Source of the DNA: Arachis hypogaea | Lineage: Eukaryota > Streptophyta > Magnoliopsida > Fabales > Fabaceae | Length of the DNA stretch: 64,000 nt | Assembly (NCBI RefSeq): GCF_003086295.3 | Contig: NC_092054.1 | Span: 32,518,393-32,582,392 of the forward strand | Direction of reading: 5' to 3' | In this document: positions 55,948 to 64,000 of the stretch, piece after piece | Layout: the number at the start of each line of letters is the position of its first letter | How positions within the stretch are numbered: position 1 is the stretch's first letter | Program-made: the position numbers and the translations under genes | The notes under the pieces: model-generated | The model's database searches: none | Told to the model about the DNA's origin: nothing | Seen by the model: only the letters and a program-made list of their open reading frames with translations

Positions 55948-55952
55948 ATGAC

Positions 55953-56215
55953 AATTTTGACTTTGAAGAGAAGGATGGTAGCAACACCTCATTCTCCAAA
56001 AAATTTCAACATTGCGGTAAGAATGTAGAGTTATTTAACATGTAATGCTATAATTAGTAGTTACTCTCCCTTCTGAGCTGCACTCTCTGCTGCAGTTGGA
56101 GCCTTGGATGGTCTTGCTTGGGCAGTTAGGCTCTCTTTTCTTTTTGCTTGTCTGTTTTTTATTTTCTCTCTCTCTTTTTTTTTTAATTTATTTAACTTGG
56201 GTAACCCCAAAAAAA
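55953..56215 (+). other. Former DER 3' flank, displaced by E8
   Basis: Sequence that originally followed the DER stop codon (the second TSD copy at 55948-55952 again contains TGA). No ORF of note. It may contain the original 3' untranslated region and poly(A) site. Confidence 0.5.
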
Positions 56216-56570
56216 GGTAGAATATACTTTTTGTCCTTAAAGCTTGGCAAGAATTTTAAAAATATCCTTAAGTTTTATTTTGTTTCAATTTTGTCCCACA
56301 AGTTTTCGATTTGTATCAAATATATCTTGGCAGCTAATTTTTCAAAAAATTTAGGACCAAACAATTTTATAAGAACAACTTTCAACACAAGTAAATCGAA
56401 CATAATTGTCATGCATTGTTGTTGGATTGGTTTTAAATTTTTTGAAAATTTAGCTGTCGGAGATATATTTGATGCAAATCGAAAACTTTTAGGACAAAAT
56501 TGAAACAATAAAATTTACGGGTATTTTTAAAATTTTTGCCAAATTTCAAAGACCAAAAAAATATTTTACC
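56216..56570. mobile_element. Foldback MITE with about 125 bp inverted arms
   Basis: The left arm (GGTAGAATATACTTTTTGTCC..., 56216-56340) and right arm (reverse of 56445-56570, GGTAAAATATTTTTTTGGTC...) match over most of their length, including TTTGTTTCAATTTTGTCC and AAGTTTTCGATTTG. The centre is about 100 bp. Runs of A at both sides obscure the TSD. ORFs on both strands here are consequences of the inverted arms. Confidence 0.75.
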
Positions 56571-57161
56571 GAAAAAAAAATGCCACATTGTGTATATATT
56601 TATATTACATGAATAATGAATTATATTTTGATGATGATATTGTTGGGTAGTGTTTTTGGATTATTTTTGAACAAAAATATTAGAAAAATTTTTGTTGGAG
56701 AAATTTGAAAAATATTAGAAAAGACTGGAAGAAATTGTGAGACGTGTAATTAGTATAATATCATGTGATTGCTCCAATGCTTACTATATCCGATTCACAT
56801 TTATTTTTAATTTTTTCTCCAAATTTCATGATATATGACAAGCATATATTGGCCACCTTTACCAAGTCCCTCTGAGGATGCTCCTGTCCAATTGCCCTCT
56901 TTTTCAACGGATAAATTCCATTTACTTTTAGATATGCTACCATTAGAGTTGAAACAGCTTTTGACTATAGATAGTGAGGGAGTTACCATGCTCCATGATG
57001 TTGTTCTAATAAAAAAAAAAAGATTCATTTACTTTTGACAAAACAGCCAATTGGCACTCTCTATAGTATCGTTAGAAATGCTCTTTAAGGATTATCATTA
57101 AATCGTAATAAAAGTTGAGATCAAATGAATAAATAAATCTTTTGCAATATGTATAGCATTG
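56571..57161. other. AT-rich spacer
   Basis: No gene or repeat recognised. Short ORFs on both strands lack domains. CATTG at 57157-57161 is the left TSD of E9. Confidence 0.6.
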
Positions 57162-57432
57162 TGTTGTGATAAGATCAAATGAGGTGGATGACCATCATTT
57201 AATATGAGCGGCTCACATTCTCAAGAGAGATGAGTTTAATGAGAGTTTAATAAGAGTTGAATATGCTACCTCTTGTGTGCCTATAAATACATGTACTGAG
57301 GCAAAAGAAAGATACACACAAAAAGCAATAAACAATTCTCTCTCTCTTTTATGTTGCAATACTTCTTTCCCTCTCTTTATATTTTATATTTGTTACCTCT
57401 TCCTTATTTATTTATTTAGTTATTTTATAACA
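57162..57432 (+). repeat. E9 5' LTR
   Basis: 271 bp, TGTTGTGATAAG to TTATAACA. TATAAATAC near 57281 is the likely TATA box. Confidence 0.93.
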
Positions 57433-57492
57433 CGTTATCAGCACAAGACTCTGATCAAATTTTTAGGAAGACTCAGGTAACAAATTTTCATT

Positions 57493-58342
57493 ATGTCGAA
57501 ACTCTCTCATCTTGAATTTAATACTCTTGATATATCTGGAAACAATTATTTATCATGAATATTAGATGCTGAAATCCATCTTGATTCAATGGATCATGAA
57601 GATACCATTAAGGCTGAAAATAATGCATCCCAGAAGGATAAAGCCAAAGCCATGATTTTTCTTTGTCGTCATGTTGACATATGATTGAAAAATGAATATC
57701 CCACATTAAAAGATCCTGTAGATCTGTGGAAAGGCCTTGAAGAAAGATACAATCATCAAAAGACGGTGATACTTCCTCAAGCCCGATATGTTAGAGAAAA
57801 TTTTTTCGACCTTCCATACCTCGATTGTGCTCCTGCAGTAGCAATCGAGAAAAAGGATTTAAAAAGTATTTTGAATTAATTTCTTGCCTTCTTGTTATTG
57901 AATGCAACAATGAATTACTTTTAAGAAATCATGAAGCGCGCCCAACTGGTGCCGCTCCATTTCCTGAAGTAAATGCGGCAAATTACCCCAGAAGAGGTAA
58001 ATGGCAAGCTTTTAATAACAAGAAAAATTATGGAAGGAAAAGAAATTATGTTCACAAGAAAGGATCTCACCAGAAGTGGGATAAAGAAAGAAATAATGGG
58101 CAAAGTAAATCAATTGAGGATAAATGCTTCTGTTGTGGTGGAATGGGCCATTGGTCTCGTACCTGTCGTAGCCCAAGGCAACTAGTTGATCTTTATCAAG
58201 CATCCTTGAAAAGGGATGACAAAGGAAAGGAAATAATTTTTGTTTCAAATAATGAAAATTTCACCACTCATTATGATGTATCTAATTTCTTTAAGGATTC
58301 TAAAGGAAATATTGGCTATTTGATCAATGATGGAATAGTTTA
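57493..58342 (+). pseudogene. E9 copia gag, with stops and an internal deletion
   Basis: ATG 57493 (MSKLSHLEFNTLDISGNNYLS) is followed by TGA at 57556-57558 and TGA at 57682-57684. LKNEYPTLKDPVDLWKGLEERY then matches UBN2-type copia gag. Just after AVILPQARY-like text the frame shifts and a part of the middle region seems to be missing. From 57825 another frame continues with FKKYFELISCLLV, NNELLLRNHEARPTGAAPF and the zinc knuckle CFCCGGMGHWSRTC (CX2CX4HX4C, about 58128-58169), ending at 58340-58342. Gag would form the particle. Confidence 0.85.
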
Positions 58343-58435
58343 ATATGTGTGTTTGCTAACTATTCATGTGAATAATTTTACTTTGTATGTACTTCTACTC
58401 ATTTTATTATTATTATCATTTGTGTTTAAAGAAAA

Positions 58436-61400
58436 ATGGCAAGGATATATTCTGAAGATATTTGTCTTGCGAATAGTGCAAGTTCGCACACTATTCTTAA
58501 AAGTGATATATATTTTACCCATCTTGTGCCAAAAGAAGAATATGTTAATACTATTATTGGCTCAGGCAATGTGATAGAAGGCTCCAGAAGAGCTATAATT
58601 TTGTTTCCTGGAGGAACAAAATTTATAATAAATAATGCACTATTATCTACCAAGTCTCTGAGGAACTTGTTGAGTTTCAAAGATATTCGCCGAAATGGAT
58701 ATCATATTGAGACAATGAATGAGGAAAATCATGAGTATTTATGTATTACAACTCATGATTCAAATAAGAAAGTTATATTAGAAAAATTACCCTCAGTTTC
58801 ATCTGGATTGTATTATACCAAGATTAGTGCAATTGAATCACATGCCATTGTAAACCAGAAGTTTACTAGCCCAAATGAATTTATAACTTGGCATGATAGA
58901 TTGGGTCATCCGGGAACAACCATGATGAGGAGAATTATTGAAAACTCTCATGGACATTCACTAAAGAACCAGAAGATTCTTAAATCTAGTGAATTTTGTT
59001 GTGCTGCATGTTCTCAAGGGAAGTTAATTTTAAGGCAATCACCAATAAAGATTGGATTTGAGTCCCCTGAATTCCTAAAAAGGATTCAAGGTGATATATG
59101 TGGACCTATTCATCCACCATGTGGATCTTTTAAATATTTTATGGTCCTTATAGACGCATCTTCGAGATGGTCACATTTGTGTTTATTATCTTCTCGCAAC
59201 ATGGTGTTTGCGAGATTACTGGCTCAAATTATTCGATTAAAAGCACAATTTCCAGAAAATCCAATCAAAGTAATTCGTCTTGATAATGCTAGTGAATTTA
59301 CTTCCCAAGCTTTTGATGCTTATTGTATGGCTAATGGAATAAGTGTTGAACATCCAGTAGCTTATGTTCACACACAAAATGGGTTAGCAGAATCACTTAT
59401 TAAACGCCTCCAATTGATTGCTAGACCCTTACTTATGAGAACAAATCTCCCAACTTTGGTTTGGGGGCATGCTATTTTACATGCCGCAGCACGTATTCGT
59501 TTGAGGCCAACGAGTTACCATCGGTTCTCTCCTATGCAATTAGCTTTTGGCCAGCAGCCAAATGTCTCCCATTTAAGAATATTTAGGTGTGTGATATATT
59601 TTCCCATTGCACCACCTAATCGTACCAAAATGGGACTCCAAAGAAAATTGGGGATATATGTTGGATATGATTCTCCCTCTATAGTGAGGTATCTTGAGAT
59701 ACAAACTAGAGATGTATTTAAAGCCCGGTTTGCTGATTGTCATTTTGATGAATCAAAATTTCCAACATTAGGGGGAGAGAATTAGCTTCCTGAAAAGGAA
59801 CTTAATTGGAATGCATCATCGTTGATACATTTGGATCCTCGATCAGGGCAATGTGAACTGGAAGTTCCAAAGATTATACATTTGCAAAGAATAGCAAATG
59901 AATTGCCTGATGCATTTTCTGATACAAAGAGGATAACCAAATCTTATATACCAGCAGAAAATGTCCCAATTCGAATTGATGTCCCAGTAGGACAAATAGT
60001 CACGGAAGCAAATACACGCCAGAAGCGTGGCAGGCCTGTCGGTTCCAAAGATAAAAATCCTCGAAAGAGAAAAGAGGTAAATATGATTTCTGTTGAAAAA
60101 GACATAGTAAAGACACCTGCAGTTGTCCAAAATTCTGATATAGTGTTAACGCCAGAAGACGTTCAGGTACCTGAAAATTGTGAAAATGATGAGATCTCAA
60201 TAAATTATGTCTTTACAGGAGAGAAATGGGACCGAAATAAGACAATTGTCAATGAAATATTTGCATATAATGTGGCATTGAATATCATGCATGAAAATAA
60301 GGATCTTGAGCCAAGATCAGTCGAAGAATGTCGACAAAGGAATGATTGGTCAAAATGGGAAGAAGCCATGAAGGCTGAATTAGACTCACTTGTAAAGCGT
60401 GAAGTCTTTGGACCTGTAGTCCGTACACCCGAAGATGTAAAACTTGTTGGATATAAGTGGGTATTTGTGAGAAAACGAAATGAGAAAAATGAAGTTGTGC
60501 GCTATAAAGCCTGACTTGTGGCACAAGGTTTTTCACAGAGGCCCGGTATAGATTATGAAGAAACGTATTCCCCTGTAGTGGATGCGATAACGTTGCGTTA
60601 TTTGGTCAATTTATCTGCATATCATAAACTGCATATGCATTTAATGGATGTGGTAACAGCCTATTTATACGGCTCATTAGATCGGGATATCTATATGAAA
60701 GTCCCTGAAGGACTAAAGATATCTAAACCATCCAATGAATATTCGCAAGGGTTATACTCAGTCAAATTGCAAAGATCTTTATATGGTCTAAAGCAATCTG
60801 GATGAACGTGGTATAATCGTCTTACTGAGTATTTGGCCAAAAACGGTTTCAAGAATGATGATATATGCCCGTGTGTTTTCATAAAAAAAACTGCTTCTGG
60901 ATTCATTATAATTGCTGTGTACGTTGATGATTTAAATATCATTGGGACTCATGAAAAGATTCCAACAATTATAAAAACTCTAAAAGAAGAGTTTGAGATG
61001 AAAGATCTTGGAAGAACTAAATTTTGTCTCGGCCTGCAGATCGAGCATATAAAAAGTGGGATCTTTATTCATCAAACAACATACACAGAAAAGATCTTGA
61101 AAAGATTTTATATGGATAAGTCACATCCATTAAGTACCCCAATGATCGTAAGATCTTTGGATGTGGAAAAGAATCAATTCCGTCCTAAAGAAGAGAATGA
61201 AGATATCCTTGGTCCTGAAGTACCATATCTTAGTTCCATTGGAGCGCTAATGTATCTTGCTAATAATACGCGACCTGACATATCATTCGCGGTGAATTTA
61301 CTAGCAAGATATAGTTCCTCTCCAACCAGAAGACATTGGAGTGGAATCAAACAAATTTTTCGATATCTTCATGGAACGGTTGATACGGGATTGTTTTATC

Positions 61401-61915
61401 CCTATGGATCCAAGTCAAACCTAGTTGGCTATGCAGATGCAGGACACTTGTCTGATCCACATAAAGGGAGATCCCAAACAGGATACCTATTTACATATGG
61501 TGGTACAGCTATATCATGGAGGTCCACGAAACAGACGATAGCAGCAACCTCCTCTAATCATGTTGAAATACTGATGATTCATGAAGCTAGTTGCGAGTGT
61601 TTTTGGCTGAGGAGTCTGATTCAATATATTCTGTCATCATGTGGACTGATTGATCATAAGATAGCTCCAACTGTCCTGTTTGAAGATAATACAGCATGCA
61701 TTGCTCAGCTTAAAAGTGGATACATCAAAGGTGATAGAATAAAGCATATTTCTCCCAAATTCATCTTCACTCATGATCTTCAAATCAAGGGATAATTGAT
61801 ATCCAACAGATCCGCTCAAGTGACAATCTGGCAGATTTATTTACAAAGTCACTCCCAGAATCCTCCTTTAAAAGATTGGTACATGAGATTGGGATGCGCT
61901 GATTTCGAGACATCA
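58436..61915 (+). pseudogene. E9 copia pol: protease, integrase, reverse transcriptase, RNase H, with three stops and a frameshift
   Basis: ATG 58436. The protease motif reads LANSASSHTIL: the catalytic Asp of the usual DSA/DSG is Asn. Pre-integrase: WHDRLGHPG, CCAACSQGKL. Integrase: GDICGPIHPP, VIRLDNASEF, TQNGLAESLIKR. Stops in the same frame: TAG 59783-59785, TGA 60512-60514, TGA 60803-60805. Reverse transcriptase: KWVFVRKRNEKNEV, AQGFSQRPGIDYEETYSPV, QRSLYGLKQS, VYVDDLNIIG (intact). RNase H: WRSTKQTIAATSS, LFEDNTACIAQL. A one-base loss near 61785 shifts the frame before the C-terminus, which continues to about 61915. E7 has the intact bases at the first two stops and the frameshift, so these are lesions of this copy or its source. 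Confidence 0.9.
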
Positions 61916-62126
61916 ACTGATGTTGACATGAGGGGGAGACTGTACTCTTTTTTCCTTGGTCATATTTTTTCCCATTGGGTTTTTCTTGACAAGGTTTTTA
62001 ATGAGGCAGTCCCTATCACTAAAGGATGTTGTACTCTTTTTCCTTCACTAAGGTTTTTTCCCACTGGGTTTTTCTTTAGTAAGGTTTTAACGAGACAATA
62101 ATCCTAAATGGTCATCCAAGGGGGAG

Positions 62127-62397
62127 TGTTGTGATAAGATCAAATGAGGTGGATGACCATCATTTAATATGAGCGGCTCACATTCTCAAGAGAGATGAGT
62201 TTAATGAGAGTTTAATGAGAGTTGAATATGCTACCTCTTGTGTGCCTATAAATACATGTACTGAGGCAAAAGAAAGATACACACAAAAAGCAATAAACAA
62301 TTCTCTCTCTCTTTTATGTTGCAATACTTCTTTCCCTCTCTTTATATTTTATATTTGTTACCTCTTCCTTATTTATTTATTTAGTTATTTTATAACA
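62127..62397 (+). repeat. E9 3' LTR
   Basis: 271 bp; differs from the 5' LTR at one noticed position (AATAAG against AATGAG near 62215). Confidence 0.93.
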
Positions 62398-62402
62398 CAT
62401 TG

Positions 62403-63053
62403 TAGTATATATTGGATAGCTTTTAAGTATACAAGTATATTGGATTTTAGTAAATTTTAATTATATATATTATATATATTTTTTAAAATTAAAATTAACG
62501 ATTAAAAATCACTGAAATACTAATGTATCGATACACTTGAAATTTTTTCTTAATACACACAATACAAGAATAACATTATTAATTTTTAAAATAACAAAAT
62601 TACTCTTTTATAACTTATATGGGCAAGACTTGGTTGAAATAAATACACACGAGATAAGGAAGTGTAATACACTCATTGTCAGATTGGGAAGAGAAAGAAA
62701 AATCCGCAAATTAATTTTCTTATGCAGGCTACATTAGTGTAGGACGCGGATATGGAGAGCAGGGGAACTTTATCAGGCTGTGGTGTCAGGAAGACACTAA
62801 TCGGACCGTGTGAGTTGCCTAGAAGAACTTGGACCCTCCGATTTCCTCCTCCAAAAGCGGACCATCCGATTTGCTCTTCCTAGGCCACGTGTCGTTGGCG
62901 TGGTGCTCTCCACAGACGGTGCTCCTTTAAGAGTCATTGCATGCGTACCCAGGAAATTCACTTTCCCTTCCTTCCCCACCCAGCATACAGAACTTCATCT
63001 TCTTCCTCCCTCAACGTTTTCAGCTTCATCTGTTTGAGGAAAAAAAAGCTAAA
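62403..63053 (+). promoter_or_regulatory. AT-rich spacer and probable promoter/5' untranslated region
   Basis: An AT-rich part to about 62690, then a GC-richer part. The latter has repeated CGGACC and CCTCCGATTT or CATCCGATTT motifs (62790-62880), GGCCACGTGTC (a G-box-like CACGTG near 62884-62889), and a C/T-rich leader before the ATG at 63054. Confidence 0.4.
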
Positions 63054-63131
63054 ATGTCAAAGAAATCAAAATCTAGAAATGTTAATCGTCCGAAACTTCA
63101 CATTGTAAAATATCTCAGCTATTCTGATTAT
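63054..63131 (+). CDS. First coding exon of an unrecognised gene
   Basis: ATG at 63054 opens 26 codons (MSKKSKSRNVNRPKLHIVKY...) ending at a consensus donor, TAT|GTAAGT, at 63132. The exon is basic and the phase at the donor is zero. The rest of the gene lies outside the window, so no function can be given. It may be a host gene or a gene of a DNA transposon. The start choice rests on the C/T-rich leader upstream and the good donor downstream. Confidence 0.45.
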
Positions 63132-64000
63132 GTAAGTTTTTTTGTTAAATCCCTTTTATATTTTCAGAATTATATTTTTTATTTTTAGAAATTTAATTAT
63201 ATTTATAGTTGTTAGGAGTTGAACTGAAGAATATATATATGAGTTAGTGTATGATTTTATTGATAAAAATTTAAAAATAAATGTTTAAATAAGGTGTAAA
63301 TGTAGTTGGTTCTTGTTTAGAGTTGTTTGTAATATAATATATTATTAAAAAATTAGTTTTTAGAATTTTTTGGAATAATATTAGAAGTTATGGTTAATTG
63401 TAGAAGTTTAGGAATATATGTTTAAATAATAATTAGAAATATATATGTTTAAATGTAGTTAATTATTATTTAGATTCTTTTTTAATATAACAGATTAGAA
63501 GTAAAAAAAATTGTTGTTTAGAATTTTTTGTAATAATATTAGAAATTATAGTTAAGTGGTTAACTGTTCTAATTAAATTTAAAAATTTAGAAATATGTAT
63601 TTAAATAATAGTTAGATAAGGGGGTTTAAATATAATTAATTCTTGTTTAGTTATTTTTTTTCGAATATGAATAGTTCAGTATTAAAAATCAGTTGTTAAT
63701 AAATTTTTTTAATAATATTTGAAATTAGAGTTAAGTAGTTAACTGTTATGTTTAATTTTAAGAATTTATGGTTATATGTTTAAGTAATAGTTAGAAATAT
63801 GTGTGTTTAAAAATAAGTAATTTTTGTTTAGACTTTTTTCCAATATAATAGATTGGTATTAAAAATGACTTGTTTATAATTTTTTATAATAATTTTAGAA
63901 GTAATAATTAATTAGTTAACTGTTATAATTAATTAAAAAAATTATAATTTTAGGATACTTTCGGTGTATATTTTTTTTTGGAATAATGTTGATAATTTCA
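63132..64000 (+). other. AT-rich intron-like DNA
   Basis: Follows the donor; no ORF beyond the frame of the exon, which reads to 63188. Most of it is the minisatellite at 63301-63950. Confidence 0.5.
63301..63950. repeat. AT-rich minisatellite, four diverged units of about 150-180 bp
   Basis: Units start near 63301, 63454, 63631 and 63811. Each has the order TTCTTGTTTAG, AATATAATAGATTAG, TTTTTTATAATAATATTAGAA, GTTAACTGTTATAATTAA, TTTAAATAATAGTTAGAAATA. They are diverged from each other and may continue past the window end. Confidence 0.75.

Larger units (their letters stand above)
57162..62397 (+). mobile_element. E9: Ty1/copia element with near-identical LTRs, coding region broken
   Basis: LTRs 57162-57432 and 62127-62397 (271 bp each, one difference by eye), perfect TSD CATTG (57157-57161 and 62398-62402), and polypurine tract AAGGGGGAG (62118-62126). 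Gag, protease, integrase, reverse transcriptase and RNase H are all recognisable but carry several stops and shifts. The primer site after the 5' LTR (CGTTATCAGCACAAG, 57433-57447) is of a type I cannot assign to a tRNA with certainty. Confidence 0.95.

Noticed and set aside
56096..56508. ORFs on both strands with similar translations
   Set aside because: The similarity comes from the inverted arms of the foldback MITE.

Overview
The window is plant nuclear DNA, almost certainly from a legume. I infer Arachis (peanut group) because many LTR retrotransposons here carry dense palindromes of the type TGGCGTTTAACGCCA and ACGCGATCGCGT, which I associate with peanut repeats. That species call is from memory and not from a search. 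About 90% of the window is transposable elements. Only one complete host gene is evident, a six-exon organellar double-GTPase gene (DER/EngA type) at 49204-51825. A first coding exon of an unrecognised gene lies near the right edge (63054-63131).

Left half (1-34.3 kb): nested Ty3/gypsy-type elements whose primer binding sites match the 3' end of tRNA-Asp. The layers can be read from LTR ends and target-site duplications (TSDs). E0 (21759-23252, plus further unseen parts) was hit by E4 (LTR piece 21196-21758) and by E6 (from 23253). E2 (4398-21195) sits in the E4 LTR. E1 (minus strand, 1-4397) interrupts the 5' LTR of E2, and E3 (9252-19242, TSD AAGGC) interrupts its 3' LTR. E5 (minus strand, 27983-34302) interrupts the gag region of E6. 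E1 and E2 code only for gag-like or unknown proteins and look non-autonomous. E3 has gag, protease, reverse transcriptase and RNase H but has lost integrase. E5 keeps integrase and a third open reading frame but is 5'-truncated. All coding regions are damaged.

Middle (34.3-48.6 kb): a short stretch that resembles plastid ycf2, a truncated Mutator-like (MULE) element with a broken transposase (about 34.5-37.65 kb), and a 5'-truncated Ty1/copia element E7. The 3' LTR of E7 is split, 9 bases from its start, by a 4.2 kb hAT transposon (41110-45329, TSD GTTGTGAT). A 519 bp hAT-type MITE follows (45780-46298, TSD ATCCAGTT). The next 2.3 kb is non-coding, with repeated GC-rich terminal-like segments.

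Right part (48.6-64 kb): the DER gene, then copia element E8 (51827-55947, TSD ATGAC) inserted one base after the DER stop codon. A foldback MITE (56216-56570) follows, then copia element E9 (57162-62397, TSD CATTG), which has nearly identical LTRs but a badly damaged coding region. The end is AT-rich intron-like DNA with a minisatellite of 150-180 bp units.

The most unusual signal is shared structure in unrelated-looking LTRs. Each gypsy family carries its own short palindrome in a cluster about 200-500 bp inside its LTR, and often again in the gag linker and downstream of pol. In three families a conserved stem-loop with loop AGRCAA precedes the downstream cluster.
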